Source of the DNA: Streptomyces sp. NBC_00249
GTDB taxonomy: Bacteria; Actinomycetota; Actinomycetes; Streptomycetales; Streptomycetaceae
DNA length: 64,000 nt
NCBI RefSeq assembly: GCF_026342355.1
Contig: NZ_JAPEMV010000001.1
Location: 558,001 to 622,000 of the forward strand
Direction of reading: 5' to 3'
Positions within the stretch are counted from its first letter, which is position 1, and the number at the start of each line of letters is the position of its first letter. Both the position numbers and the translations under genes were made by a program. A model generated the notes under the pieces. That model did no database searches, had not been told where the DNA came from, and saw only the letters and a program-made list of their open reading frames with translations. Positions 1 to 9,212 of the stretch are shown here, in pieces.

Positions 1-597
1 GTCCCCGGTGAGCGCGAGCGTGCCGTCGATGTCGCACAGCACGGCGGCGGGCAGCTGCGGGTCGGCGACGTAGGGGCGTACCGGCGCCTCGTCGTTGAGC
101 CATTCCGCGGTGAGCCGCCAGCCGCCCTTGGTGGCCTTGGCGTGCTTGTCGGCCAGTATCCGGATGATCTCCTCTCCGACCTGGCGCTCCCGGGCGGCGT
201 CACGGCGCACGCACTCCTCGATGGGCACGCCGGTGAAGTCGTGCACGACGAAGGTCGCTCGTCCGGCGACCGCCGCCTTGAGCCGCTTGGGGATGTGCGA
301 GGTCAGATGGGTGTTGTCGACGACCACGTCGAACCCGTCGTCGACGGCGGCGCGGACCGCGGCGTCCTGGATCGCCAGCACCGTCTGCTCGTGCCGGTAG
401 GAGTGGCCGCGTCCGGGATCGGGCAGGTCGAGCATCTGGCGCAGCTCGTCGAGGTTGACCCGGCGCATGCGGCCGGCGGCCTCCGTCTGGAGGGCGCGCG
501 CGGCCGTCGTCTTGCCCGAGGCCGGCAGTCCCGTCATGACGTGCACCACGGGACGTACCGGTGCCCCGGGCGGGGACGGGGCGAGCTCTTCGGACAC
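1..597 (-). CDS. Polynucleotide kinase/phosphatase (AAA kinase + HAD phosphatase), 3' end cut by window
   Basis: RNA-repair end-processing enzyme of the T4 Pnkp type. It is expected to phosphorylate 5'-OH and remove 3'-phosphate ends so that a ligase can act. The first 199 codons are present. A P-loop GLPASGKTT lies near residue 25, a VDNTH stretch follows in the kinase domain, and the sequence reaches the HAD motif CDIDGT just before the window edge. The GTG start at 597 lies 3 bases after the stop of the upstream RNA ligase gene, so the two are translationally coupled. The kinase-then-phosphatase order and ligase partner fit Pnkp; substrate (RNA rather than DNA) is inferred from the ligase. 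The rest of the phosphatase domain lies outside the window. Confidence 0.85.
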   Translation of the reverse strand, partial: MSEELAPSPPGAPVRPVVHVMTGLPASGKTTAARALQTEAAGRMRRVNLDELRQMLDLPDPGRGHSYRHEQTVLAIQDAAVRAAVDDGFDVVVDNTHLTSHIPKRLKAAVAGRATFVVHDFTGVPIEECVRRDAARERQVGEEIIRILADKHAKATKGGWRLTAEWLNDEAPVRPYVADPQLPAAVLCDIDGTLALTGD

Positions 598-600
598 GGG

Positions 601-1809
601 TCAGTTCTCCTCGTCGGTGGTGAAGGGGTCGGCCGTCTCCGGCCGGACGGCCCGCCAGGTGGTGAGCTCGGTCGAGCGGCCGTCCAGCCGCAGGAACATG
701 GCCGGGCGGAGCTCCCGGTCGGGGATCTCCCGTACGGCCCGGGCGAAGGCGCCCCGGTCGGAGCTCAGGTGGGCGAGCGCCCGGAAGGCCTCGTCGACGG
801 CCCGCTCGCGCGCGGCGGCCCGCTCCTCGAGGCCGGTGATCACCTCGCGCACCCAGTGGTCGAACTCGTCCGGCACCTGCTCCAGGAGGGCGTCCAGCGG
901 CTTGCCGCCGGAGGCCTCGATGTCGGCGACGGTGCAGTTCAGGCCCTGGGCGAGCTGCTTGGCGGGCAGGCCGGCGAACCGCTGGACGCCGTGGCCGCGC
1001 CAGATGTCGCGTTCGGTGACCCCGGTGAGCACCTTGTGCAGGCGTACGTACTCGGCCAGTTTGGCCTTCGCGCGCACGCCGGAGGCGAAGCGCAGGACGA
1101 AGCCCTCCGCATCGGTGCCCGTGGCGCGGCCGCCCCCGGGCAGGGTGTTCGACTCGGTGAGCGCGACGAGCTCCGCGAGCGGCATCGCGGGCCAGACCCG
1201 GACGACGGAGCCGATCTCCCGCCAGTGCGCGGTGGCTTCGGCGAGGGGCACCTCGGCGCCGTCGTGGCCGAAGGCGGCGAGCAGGACGAGGTCGCGGCGG
1301 TCGCCGTAGTTCACGACGATACGGTTCTGCGGGAAGAGGATCTCGGCGAGGTAGGTCACGCCGGGAACCAGGCCCGCGGTGTCGCGCGCGTCGAGGCGCC
1401 GCTGCGCCCAGGTCGCCTGGGTGCTGGTGAAGGAGCCCTTGGACGCGACCCGCCAGCGGTCCGCGTAGTGGAAGACGACGGCGAGGCTGCCGTCGACCTT
1501 GTCGTACACCTCGAACGGTTCGTCGGGCAGGGCGGGCGCGTAGGGCCGGCCCGACTCGTGCTCGCCGACGTTGAAGAACTTGGGCAGGGGCAGCGCGACG
1601 ACCGCGCCGGTGGTGTCGTCGGCGACGAGGCCGCGGCAGCGCGTGGTGACCTGGTTCCAGACCTGCTCGTACTGCGCGGTGCGCGTGTACGTGTAGATGG
1701 ACAGCGGCAGTTCGGGGTGCGGCTTGCGGATCACGTGGCCGGCCTCGATGGCTGCCGCCAGTTCCTGCGGGGGCATCAGGTCGTGAAGAGTCAGGCGGTC
1801 CTGGCTCAT
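601..1809 (-). CDS. T4 Rnl1-like RNA ligase
   Basis: ATP-dependent RNA ligase of 402 residues. The nucleotidyltransferase motif I is KVDGS, with the adenylated Lys at about residue 104. Upstream lie TRCRGLV and KFFNVGE, typical of T4 RnlA-like ligases. Motif IV is seen as EGFVLRF and motif V as KAKLAEYVRLH. The C-terminal third is helical, as in Rnl1, where it contacts tRNA. The ATG at 1809 is preceded by GGGAGGAAACC. It is coupled to the downstream kinase/phosphatase, so the pair forms a kinase-phosphatase-ligase RNA repair cassette. Known Rnl1 enzymes reseal tRNA cut by anticodon nucleases; that role here is an inference, because no nuclease gene is seen next to it. Confidence 0.88.
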   Translation of the reverse strand: MSQDRLTLHDLMPPQELAAAIEAGHVIRKPHPELPLSIYTYTRTAQYEQVWNQVTTRCRGLVADDTTGAVVALPLPKFFNVGEHESGRPYAPALPDEPFEVYDKVDGSLAVVFHYADRWRVASKGSFTSTQATWAQRRLDARDTAGLVPGVTYLAEILFPQNRIVVNYGDRRDLVLLAAFGHDGAEVPLAEATAHWREIGSVVRVWPAMPLAELVALTESNTLPGGGRATGTDAEGFVLRFASGVRAKAKLAEYVRLHKVLTGVTERDIWRGHGVQRFAGLPAKQLAQGLNCTVADIEASGGKPLDALLEQVPDEFDHWVREVITGLEERAAARERAVDEAFRALAHLSSDRGAFARAVREIPDRELRPAMFLRLDGRSTELTTWRAVRPETADPFTTDEEN

Positions 1810-1871
1810 GGGTTTCCTCCCGGTTCGAGATGGTTCATTCTCGCGTGCGGGAGGGGCGCCCCGGTAGTCGA

Positions 1872-2579
1872 TTATGACTGGCCGCGGGCGCGGCCCAGGT
1901 GGTTGATGTCGCGCGGACGCAGGATGCGGGGAGCCGGTTCCGAGGCCGCGGCGGGGGCGGTCGCGGGGGGCGGGGAGGCGACCGCGATCATGGCCCGGCC
2001 GATGGCCTCGGTGGTGGTGACGAGGTTCGGCGCGATGCGGCGCAGGACGGGGAAGAGCGGGGCGGTGACGGCGTACGCGGTGCGGTAGAGCCGGGTTTTG
2101 GAGGGCATCCCGCTCACGGGCTGGACGATGCCGGGTCGGAACATGTAGGCGTTGAAGGGAAGTTGGAGGAGGTCGTTCTCGGTCTTCCCCTTGACCCTGG
2201 CCCACATGGAGCGGCCCCGCTCGGTGCTGTCGGTGCCCTCGCCGGAGACGTAGACGAAGGTCAGGGCGGGGTTCGCGGCGGCCAGGGGGCGGGCCACGGC
2301 CAGCGTCAGGTCGTAGGTGACGCGGCGGTAGGCCTCCTCCTTCATGCCGACGGAGGAGACGCCGAGGCAGAAGAAGCAGGCGTCGTAGCCGGGGAGCTCG
2401 GCGGTGAGCGCGGAGAGGTCGGCGGGGTCGGGCTGGACGAGTTCACGGAGTTTGGGGTGGCTGACTCCGAGCGGGGTGCGCCCGACCGCGAGGACGCTCT
2501 CGACCGCGTCGTCCCGCAGGCACTCGCGCAGGACTCCGCGCCCGATCATTCCGGTTCCGCCGTAGAGGATGACGTTCAC
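1872..2579 (-). CDS. NAD(P)-binding (atypical SDR/epimerase-like) protein
   Basis: Protein of 235 residues opening with MNVILYGGTGMIGRG, the glycine-rich dinucleotide-binding loop of an atypical short-chain dehydrogenase. A FVYVSG strand followed by RGRSMWARVKGKTEN resembles the YxxxK-type region of NmrA/epimerase-like proteins, and YMFRPG follows. The substrate cannot be read from sequence. The C-terminal 30 residues are low-complexity Pro/Ala. It lies 62 bases upstream of the RNA ligase start on the same strand, so it may be co-transcribed, but no functional link to RNA repair is evident. Confidence 0.75.
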   Translation of the reverse strand: MNVILYGGTGMIGRGVLRECLRDDAVESVLAVGRTPLGVSHPKLRELVQPDPADLSALTAELPGYDACFFCLGVSSVGMKEEAYRRVTYDLTLAVARPLAAANPALTFVYVSGEGTDSTERGRSMWARVKGKTENDLLQLPFNAYMFRPGIVQPVSGMPSKTRLYRTAYAVTAPLFPVLRRIAPNLVTTTEAIGRAMIAVASPPPATAPAAASEPAPRILRPRDINHLGRARGQS

Positions 2580-2627
2580 GTGCGCAGCCTATGCGGTGCC
2601 CGGCGGGCGGGCCGACGTGGCGCGGGG

Positions 2628-3062
2628 TCAGTGCGAGACGCAGAGCTCGTTGCCCTCGGGGTCGGTGAGGGTGGTCCAGGCGGAGGGGCCCTGGCTGGCC
2701 TCGTGGAGGAAGGTGGCGCCCTTGGCGAGGAGCCGTTCGACCAGGGCCTTCGGGTCGTCCTCGCCGGTGCGGACGTCCAGGTGGAGGCGGTTCTTGACGG
2801 TCTTGGGCTCCTGGACGAACTGGAAGAGGATGCGCGGCGCGCGCTCCAGGCCCTCGGGGTGGCGGATCCCGGCCCCGGCTTTCCAGACGAGCGTGCCGCG
2901 GTGGGTGGTGGTGTCCTCCTCGCGCGCGTGGCCCGCCTCGATGAGCCCGCGGACGAACTTCTCGTCGATGGGTTCCACTTCCCAGCCGAGGGCGTCCGCC
3001 CACCAGTCGGCGAGGGCGTGCGGCGCAGGGGAGTCGAAGGTCACCTGGAACGTGTAGGCCAT
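2628..3062 (-). CDS. VOC (glyoxalase/bleomycin-resistance fold) family protein
   Basis: A 144-residue, two-module VOC-fold protein. It begins MAYTFQVTFDS, has a central LHLDVRTGEDD strand carrying a likely metal-ligand His, and ends with TLTDPEGNELCVSH, the usual closing strand of the family with its Glu. Members include dioxygenases, glyoxalases and antibiotic-binding proteins; nothing here narrows the choice. It is a stand-alone gene between the NAD(P)-binding gene and the membrane protein, on the same strand. Confidence 0.8.
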   Translation of the reverse strand: MAYTFQVTFDSPAPHALADWWADALGWEVEPIDEKFVRGLIEAGHAREEDTTTHRGTLVWKAGAGIRHPEGLERAPRILFQFVQEPKTVKNRLHLDVRTGEDDPKALVERLLAKGATFLHEASQGPSAWTTLTDPEGNELCVSH

Positions 3063-3085
3063 GGAGGAACCTTACTAGGCCGCCT

Positions 3086-4027
3086 CTACCGCGCGCCGTG
3101 GCGGCGGTCCAGGGCCCAGGCCGTGAAGGTGAGCAGCCAGGCGCCGACTGCGATCCACAGCAGGCCCTCCCCCAGCGGGCGCAGCCAGGGCACCGCGGTC
3201 GCGGGGGCGGCCGACAGGCAGGCGGTGGCCGTCATGCCGAGGGGGAAGACGGTGGACCAGCGGCGGACGTCGTAGCGCGGGCGGGGGCTGCGTACTTCGG
3301 CGGCGAGGAGGACGGCGTACCAGGCGAGGGAGACGGCGAGGGCGAGCAGGGTGGCGGTGCGCAGGGCGGTGTGCGCGGCGCCGGTCCACAGGGGTGAGGC
3401 GGTGAGTCCGGTGCCCGCGAGGGCGGTGATGGACAGGGCTCCGCCCGCGACCCAGTGGTCGCCCGCGCCGCTGACCACCTGGCGGAAGTCGAAGCTGCGC
3501 AGGGCGAACAGGTAGAGCAGGACGCCGAGGCAGAACCAGGCCAGCGCGGCCCGGGCGAGCGGGTCGAGGTGGTGGGCGTTGGCCAGGGCGGAGGCGAGGA
3601 CGGCGAGTCCCTGGGTCGCGACGCACACGAGGAAGGCCGCGCCGGGCATGCGGCGCCGCCAGTGCCGTACGACGGTCCACAGGAGTCCGGGCCACAGGAC
3701 GGCGGCGAGGGCCAGCAAGGCGGCGGCCGTGCGCGGCAGGCCGAGCTGGGCGAGCCGGGTGCCGATCACGGTGGTCGCGGCGACGGCGGTGAGGGCGGCC
3801 GGGGTGTCGGCCTCGGCGCGGAAGCGGCCCCGGTCGGCGAGGAGCCGGGCGGTGAAGTCGGCGGCCAGGACGAGCCACAGGGTGACGGCGACGGCCAGGG
3901 CGGCCAGCGAGAGCCAGGGGCGGCCGACGAGACCGAGTCCGGCGGAGAGGATGCCGGGGGCCATGACGGCGGCTCCCGCGGCGGGCGGGAGTGCGGCCCA
4001 CCAGGTGCGGAAGGGTGCGCGGCTCAT
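3086..4027 (-). CDS. TDT-family (tellurite resistance/C4-dicarboxylate carrier-like) membrane protein
   Basis: Integral membrane protein of 313 residues with about nine or ten hydrophobic segments and short Arg-rich loops. The motif FPLGMTATA near residue 265 is a hallmark of the TehA/Mae1/SLAC1 (TDT) superfamily of anion and C4-dicarboxylate channels or carriers. The RSFDFRQV-type loop and the Ala/Leu-rich helices agree with actinobacterial members. The transported anion is unknown. The ATG at 4027 is 35 bases from the end of the upstream AlkB gene, so the two may form one transcript. Confidence 0.72.
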   Translation of the reverse strand: MSRAPFRTWWAALPPAAGAAVMAPGILSAGLGLVGRPWLSLAALAVAVTLWLVLAADFTARLLADRGRFRAEADTPAALTAVAATTVIGTRLAQLGLPRTAAALLALAAVLWPGLLWTVVRHWRRRMPGAAFLVCVATQGLAVLASALANAHHLDPLARAALAWFCLGVLLYLFALRSFDFRQVVSGAGDHWVAGGALSITALAGTGLTASPLWTGAAHTALRTATLLALAVSLAWYAVLLAAEVRSPRPRYDVRRWSTVFPLGMTATACLSAAPATAVPWLRPLGEGLLWIAVGAWLLTFTAWALDRRHGAR

Positions 4028-4061
4028 GCCGCTCAGGTTGGCACGGAAGAGACGTCCCGGG

Positions 4062-4688
4062 TCACATCACCCCGCGGGTGCGGAACTGGACGCTGATGCG
4101 GGGGCCGACGGCGCGGGCCGTCTTGGGGACGGCGTGTTCCATGCTGCGCTGGCAGGAGCCGCCCATCACGACGAGGTCGCCGTGGCCGAGCGGGACGCGC
4201 AGGAGGGTGGGGCCGCCGTCGCGGGGGCGCAGGACCAGGTCGCGGGGGTCCCCGACGGAGAGGATGGCGACCATGGTGTCCTCGGTGGCGGAGCGGCCGG
4301 TGCGGTCGCCGTGCCAGGCGACGCTGTCGCGGCCGTCGCGGTAGAGGCACAGTCCGGCGGTGGTGAAGGGCTCGCCGAGTTCGGCCGCGTAGTGCCGGCC
4401 GAGTGCTTCGCGGGCCTCGGTGAGCGCGGGGTGCGGGAGGGGTTCGCCCTCCCGGTAGTGGGCCAGCAGCCGGGGCACTTCCACGTCCCGGTCGTACATC
4501 CGGCGGCGTTCGGCGTACCAGGGCACCTCGGCGGCGAGGTGTTCGAACAGGGCGTCGGCGCCGGTCAGCCAGCCGGGCAGGTGGTCGACCCAGGCCCCGG
4601 CCCCGAGCTCGGTCCGCCGGACCGGTGAGAGCGGGCCGAGCCGGATCTCGTCGGTCTGGTCGAAGAGGGAGCCCTGGAGTGCGTGCAT
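4062..4688 (-). CDS. alkB: 2-oxoglutarate/Fe(II)-dependent dioxygenase AlkB
   Basis: DNA/RNA alkylation repair oxygenase of 208 residues, the usual AlkB length. The iron triad is visible as WHGD (His126, Asp128) and MEHAVP (His185). RISVQFR near residue 197 supplies the 2-oxoglutarate-binding Arg pair. The enzyme oxidatively removes 1-meA and 3-meC lesions. The ATG at 4688 is followed by [10 protein letters not shown], a start seen in many actinobacterial AlkBs. It is transcribed away from the acyl-CoA synthetase, with about 180 bases between the two starts. Confidence 0.9.
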   Translation of the reverse strand: MHALQGSLFDQTDEIRLGPLSPVRRTELGAGAWVDHLPGWLTGADALFEHLAAEVPWYAERRRMYDRDVEVPRLLAHYREGEPLPHPALTEAREALGRHYAAELGEPFTTAGLCLYRDGRDSVAWHGDRTGRSATEDTMVAILSVGDPRDLVLRPRDGGPTLLRVPLGHGDLVVMGGSCQRSMEHAVPKTARAVGPRISVQFRTRGVM

Positions 4689-4872
4689 GCGTCCACCCTA
4701 CTCCCGGATCCGAACACCTGCTCGATTTACTGTCCGGGGGAAGGACTGCGGGAGGGCTGGTCCGGGGGCCGCCCGGCGGGGATCATGGACGGACGCCGGG
4801 GCCCGCCGGCCGCGCGCCGCCGCACCGTGGCCGCGGCACCCGGGTCCGCCCCTTCCCTTCCAGGAGGTACGT

Positions 4873-6498
4873 GTGTCCGTCGCGTCGAGTTCTGCGTCCG
4901 GGAGCACCGAGGTCCCGCTGCTGCACGAGACGATCGGGGACAACCTCGACCGCACCGTCCGCAGGTTCCCCGACCGCGACGCCCTGGTCGACCGGGCCGC
5001 CGGGCGCAGGTGGACGTACGCGGAGCTGGGCGCCGATGTGGACGCCCTCGCCCTCGGGCTGCTGGACCTCGGGATCGTCCGGGGCGACCGGGTGGGGATC
5101 TGGGCCCCGAACCGCGCCGAGTGGACGCTCGTCCAGTACGCCACCGCGAAGATGGGGGCGATCCTCGTCACCGTCAACCCGGCGTACCGCACGCACGAGC
5201 TGGAGTACGTGCTGAAGCAGTCGGGGATCCGGCTGCTGGTGGCGGCCGAGCGCTTCAAGACCTCCGACTACGCGGCGATGATCGAGGAGGTCCGGCCGCA
5301 CTGCGCGGAGCTGGAGTTCACCGCCCTGCTGGACGGTCCGCTGTGGAACTCGCTGCTGGAGCGGGGCCGCCAGGGCGATCCGGCGGAACTGGCCCGCGCG
5401 CGGGCGGCCCTGCGCCCCGAGGACCCGATCAACATCCAGTACACCTCGGGGACGACCGGCTTCCCCAAAGGGGCGACCCTCTCGCACCACAACATCCTCA
5501 ACAACGGTTTCTTCGTCGGGGAGTTGTGCGGCTACACCGAGCTGGACCGGGTGTGCGTCCCGGTGCCCTTCTACCACTGCTTCGGCATGGTCATGGGGAA
5601 CCTGGCCTGTACGAGCCACGGCGCGGCCATGGTGATCCCGGCACCCGCCTTCGACCCGGCGGCCACCCTGGCGGCGGTCGAGGCGGAGGCCTGCACCTCC
5701 CTGTACGGGGTCCCGACGATGTTCATCGCGGAACTGGCCGCGCCCGGCTTCGAGGCGTACGACCTGTCCAGCCTGCGGACCGGGATCATGGCGGGCTCGC
5801 CCTGTCCGGTGGAGGTGATGACCGAGGTCATCGAGCGGATGGGGATGACCGAGGTGTCGATCTGCTATGGGATGACCGAGACCTCGCCGGTGTCCACGCA
5901 GACCCGCGCCGACGACCCGGTCGAGCGGCGGGTCTCCACCGTGGGCCGGGTCGGGCCGCACCTGGAGGTCAAGGTCGTCGACCCGCGGGACGGCCGGACG
6001 GTCCCCCGCGGCACCCCGGGCGAGCTGTGCACCCGGGGCTACTCGGTGATGCTCGGCTACTGGGGCGAGCCGGAGAAGACCGCCGAAGCCGTGGACCCGG
6101 AGGGCTGGATGCACACCGGCGACCTGGCGGTCATGGACGAGGACGGCTACCTCGCCATCACCGGCCGGATCAAGGACATGGTGATCCGGGGCGGCGAGAA
6201 CCTCTACCCGCGCGAGATCGAGGAGTTCCTCCACGCCCACCCCGACGTCCTGGACGTACAGGTCATCGGGGTGCCCGACCCGAAGTACGGGGAGGAGCTG
6301 ATGGCGTGGGTGCGGATGCGGGACGGGGCCGAGCCGCTCACCGCGGAGGCCGTCCGCGCGTACTGCGCGGGCCGGCTCGCCCACTTCAAGATCCCGCGCT
6401 ACGTCCACGTCGTGGACGAGCTCCCCATGACCGTCACCGGCAAGATCCGCAAGATCGAGATGCGGGCGATGGCGGAGGCCCTGCTGGACCGGCCGTAG
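4873..6498 (+). CDS. AMP-binding fatty acyl-CoA synthetase (FadD-type)
   Basis: Acyl-adenylate-forming ligase of 541 residues that activates a carboxylic acid with ATP and transfers it to CoA. The P-loop-like [11 protein letters not shown] is at residues 190-200, [10 protein letters not shown] follows in the middle, [13 protein letters not shown] precedes the hinge, and the catalytic TVTGKIRK lies near the C-terminus. A long reading frame extends upstream, but the GTG at 4873 has AGGAGG five bases before it and gives the N-terminus typical of the family. Chain-length specificity is not readable; the closest type is medium/long-chain FadD with a DUF4009-like acceptor for aliphatic acids. Its 3' end faces the phosphatase gene with only 44 bases between them. 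Confidence 0.88.
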   Translation: MSVASSSASGSTEVPLLHETIGDNLDRTVRRFPDRDALVDRAAGRRWTYAELGADVDALALGLLDLGIVRGDRVGIWAPNRAEWTLVQYATAKMGAILVTVNPAYRTHELEYVLKQSGIRLLVAAERFKTSDYAAMIEEVRPHCAELEFTALLDGPLWNSLLERGRQGDPAELARARAALRPEDPINIQYTSGTTGFPKGATLSHHNILNNGFFVGELCGYTELDRVCVPVPFYHCFGMVMGNLACTSHGAAMVIPAPAFDPAATLAAVEAEACTSLYGVPTMFIAELAAPGFEAYDLSSLRTGIMAGSPCPVEVMTEVIERMGMTEVSICYGMTETSPVSTQTRADDPVERRVSTVGRVGPHLEVKVVDPRDGRTVPRGTPGELCTRGYSVMLGYWGEPEKTAEAVDPEGWMHTGDLAVMDEDGYLAITGRIKDMVIRGGENLYPREIEEFLHAHPDVLDVQVIGVPDPKYGEELMAWVRMRDGAEPLTAEAVRAYCAGRLAHFKIPRYVHVVDELPMTVTGKIRKIEMRAMAEALLDRP

Positions 6499-6542
6499 GG
6501 CGGCGTCGGGGCGAAGGAGAACGCCTCCCGAGGGCGTCGGCG

Positions 6543-8600
6543 TCAGGGGGCGCGGCGGATGCGGGCGAGGAGCAGGACCGTGTCGTCGGTCGGCGGGTCG
6601 GGGAGCAGGCCGGCCAGGATGCGGTCCGCTGCCTCCTCCAACGGGCCCGACGCCTGGGCGAGTTGGCGGCGCAGGGCGTCGAGTCCGGCGTCGATGTCCT
6701 GGCCCCGGGTCTCGATGAGGCCGTCGGTGTACAGGGCCAGGACGGCGCCCTCCGGGAGTTCGGTCTCGGTCGAGCGGAAGGGGACACCGCCGACCCCGAG
6801 GGGGACGCCCAGGACCTCGCCGAGGGTGTCGACGGTGCCGTCGGGGCGGCGGACCAGGGGCGGGGGGTGGCCGGCGTTCGCGATGCGGGCGCGGCCGGTG
6901 CGGGGGTCGTAGAGCAGGCAGAGGCAGGTGGCCAGTTCGATCCCGGACTCCTGGGCGCAGGCGTCGAGTTCGGTGAGCAGGGCCACGGGGTCCAGGGTGT
7001 GGCGGGCGACCGCCTTCGCGGTGATGCGCAGCCGGCCCATCGAGGCGGCGGCCGGGACGCCGTGGCCCATCACGTCCCCGACGAGGAGGGCGACCCGCCC
7101 GGTGGGCAGGTCGATGACGTCGTACCAGTCGCCGCCGACCTCGGTGGCGCGGCTGCCGGGGAGGTAGCGGTGGGCGACGCTCACGTACGGGCCGGTCGTC
7201 AGCGCGCTGGGCAGCAGGGCGCGCTGCAGGGTGAGGGCGATGTCCTGGACGCGGCTGTAGAGGCGGGCGTTGTCCAGGCAGAGGGCGGCGCGGGAGGCGA
7301 GTTCACCGGCGAGGCTGAGGTCCTGCCCGGCGAAGGCGGGGCGGGCGGCGGAGCGGCCGAACATGGCGATGCCCTGGATGGTGCCGCGGGCGACGAGCGG
7401 GGCCATGAGGATGTCGGCGACGCCGCTGTCGAGGAGCAGCCGGGCGCGGTCGCGGTGGACGACGGTCCGGCTGGTGAACTCCTCGTTCACGGGGACGCAC
7501 AGCGGGCGGCCGGTGCTCAGCATGCGGTGGATGCTGGAGCCCGGCGGGTACGTCACCCGGTCCAGGCCGCCGACGAGTTCGGGGGCGGGAGGCGGGAGGG
7601 TCGTACGGGCCGCGATCCGGTTGGTGACCAGGGGCAGTTCGGGGTCGAAGGCCTCGGCGGGGTTCATCCACTCCACCAGCTCCACGACGGCGCCGTCGCA
7701 GAAGTCCGGGACGGCGGCGTCGATCAGTTCGCGGGCGGTGGTGCCCACGTCGAGGGTGGTGCCGATCCGGGCGGCGGCCCGGTCCAGCAGGGCCAGGCGC
7801 TGGCGGGCCTCCGTCGCCTCCAGCAGGGCCTGTTCCCGGTCGGTGACGTCGACCATCAGGCCGCCCAGCCCGGGGCGGGTGTCGCCGGCCCCGCTCAGCG
7901 GGAAGAGGCTCACCGACCGCACCTGGTCCCGGTCGGGGCGGCCGGGGGTGCGCAGCCCCACGAGGACGCTCACCAGCGGGGCTCCCCCGTCGGCGACCGC
8001 GCGCAGCATGCGCTGGAACTCGCCGCCGTCGGAGGTGAGCATGACCTCGGCCGTGCGGCGTCCGAGGTGCTCGCGCAGGGGGACGCCGTCCATGTCGGCC
8101 AGGGCCTGGTTGAGGTGGACGTAGCGCAGCTCCTCGTCGAGCATGACCAGGCCGATGGGGCAGGTCTCGAAGAGGGCGTCGAGGAAGGCGAGGTTCGTCT
8201 TGACCCGGTCGAGTTCGTCGCCCCTGCTGGCCAGGCCCATGACCACCGGTCCGCCGCTGCTCCCGGCCACCGGGAAGACCCGGAAGCCGCAGTCGAAGAC
8301 GGTGCCGTCGCGGTGCAGGGCGGGCACCCGGACCCGCCAGTAGCCGAGGGTGCGGGCCTGCTCGGTCAGCCGCGCCGCCGTGTCCGGCGCGTCCGGGGGG
8401 AAGAGGTGCGCGGCGGGGCGGGAGAGGGCGGCTTCGGCCGGGTGTCCGAAGAGGTGCTGGGCGCCCGGGCCCCAGTAGCAGACCCGGTCGGCGTCGTCGA
8501 TGCCGAACACGGCGACGGCCACGTGCTCCAGCAGGGACCCCGGCTCGGACCGGATCGGACCCGGAGCCTGCGCTTCCCCCGGCCGCTCCGATGGCACCAC
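6543..8600 (-). CDS. PAS-PAS-GAF-SpoIIE (PP2C) protein phosphatase
   Basis: Cytoplasmic Ser/Thr phosphatase of the RsbU/SpoIIE class. In order: a PAS domain (FGIDDADRVCYWG), a second PAS (LMLDEELRYVHLNQALADMDGV) ending in DVTDREQA, a GAF domain (RIGTTLDV to ALCLDNARLYSRV), and a C-terminal PP2C with VGGDWYDVI, VGDVMGHG, NAGHPPPL, LYTDGLIE and DDTVLLLAR. All PP2C metal-binding Asp motifs are present. It should dephosphorylate a STAS anti-anti-sigma factor in response to a PAS/GAF signal. GTG codons at 8600 and 8597 both follow GGAGGAGG; either could be the start. No C-terminal kinase-like domain is present, unlike the two related proteins at 34.0 and 48.7 kb. Confidence 0.88.
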   Translation of the reverse strand: MVPSERPGEAQAPGPIRSEPGSLLEHVAVAVFGIDDADRVCYWGPGAQHLFGHPAEAALSRPAAHLFPPDAPDTAARLTEQARTLGYWRVRVPALHRDGTVFDCGFRVFPVAGSSGGPVVMGLASRGDELDRVKTNLAFLDALFETCPIGLVMLDEELRYVHLNQALADMDGVPLREHLGRRTAEVMLTSDGGEFQRMLRAVADGGAPLVSVLVGLRTPGRPDRDQVRSVSLFPLSGAGDTRPGLGGLMVDVTDREQALLEATEARQRLALLDRAAARIGTTLDVGTTARELIDAAVPDFCDGAVVELVEWMNPAEAFDPELPLVTNRIAARTTLPPPAPELVGGLDRVTYPPGSSIHRMLSTGRPLCVPVNEEFTSRTVVHRDRARLLLDSGVADILMAPLVARGTIQGIAMFGRSAARPAFAGQDLSLAGELASRAALCLDNARLYSRVQDIALTLQRALLPSALTTGPYVSVAHRYLPGSRATEVGGDWYDVIDLPTGRVALLVGDVMGHGVPAAASMGRLRITAKAVARHTLDPVALLTELDACAQESGIELATCLCLLYDPRTGRARIANAGHPPPLVRRPDGTVDTLGEVLGVPLGVGGVPFRSTETELPEGAVLALYTDGLIETRGQDIDAGLDALRRQLAQASGPLEEAADRILAGLLPDPPTDDTVLLLARIRRAP

Positions 8601-8702
8601 ACGCCTCCTCCGCCCGGGGCGCACCGCGTGGCCGCGTGGCCCGTCCGCCCGGGCGGGACGGCGGGCTCCCTCTCATTGTGCGCGTCATCGGCGGGGCGGA
8701 CA

Positions 8703-9171
8703 TCACGGCGGCCCTGGGGCCGCGGCGCTGCCGAGGGCTCCGTCGGGGCCGGCGACGACCCGGCGGGGGTCGAGGACGATCTGCTGGGGGTGTCCAGCAG
8801 TCCGCGGTCTCGATCGCGAGTTCGCTCCCGCAGCCCGTGCAGCGGAGGTTGGCGCCGCCCCCTCCGTCCGGGCCGCAGCAACCGCCGCGGCGGCCCAGAT
8901 CGTCGATCGGGGCCATGCCGCGGGCGTCCCCGGGGCCGAGGAGCACGCTGCCGCGCGGGCCGGCCTTCGTGCGGAACGGCTGCCCGGCGGGGGTGGGTCC
9001 GTAGGAGAAGGCGGAGGGCTCGGGGTCGTAGGCGAAGGAGCCGGGGGCGACGCGCGGCGGGCACTCGCCCTCCGCCTCGTACGGCAGGGGTCCGTCGCGC
9101 TCCGGCATCGGTGCTTCTTCGACGTCGGCGGACACCGGGGTGCCGCAGCGGGCGCACTGGAAGACGGTCAT
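8703..9171 (-). pseudogene. Zinc-ribbon-type hypothetical protein, frameshifted near its 3' end
   Basis: The N-terminal reading starts MTVFQCARCG and continues to CTGCGSELAIETADCW, giving two CxxC knuckles and a GGCCGPDG middle. The annotated frame then loses sense at a run of five G (five C on the coding strand, 8786-8790) and would run on for 1.4 kb inside the phosphatase gene. Removing one base from that run restores TPQQIVLDPRRVVAG and a stop at 8703, giving about 156 residues. The restored tail resembles the DDCxxWQxVxLDP ending of a Streptomyces zinc-ribbon family as I remember it. Either the gene is a real frameshift mutant or the run was miscounted in sequencing. Function unknown. Confidence 0.65.
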
Positions 9172-9212
9172 GCCCCATCTTCTCCGGCCCGCTGCCCCCG
9201 GACCGGTGTTTC

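Noticed and set aside
7303..8702. Read-through of the zinc-ribbon gene into the phosphatase region
   Set aside because: After the CCCCC run the sequence is Pro/Arg/Gly-rich without homology, and overlaps the phosphatase in another frame; a frameshift explains it better.
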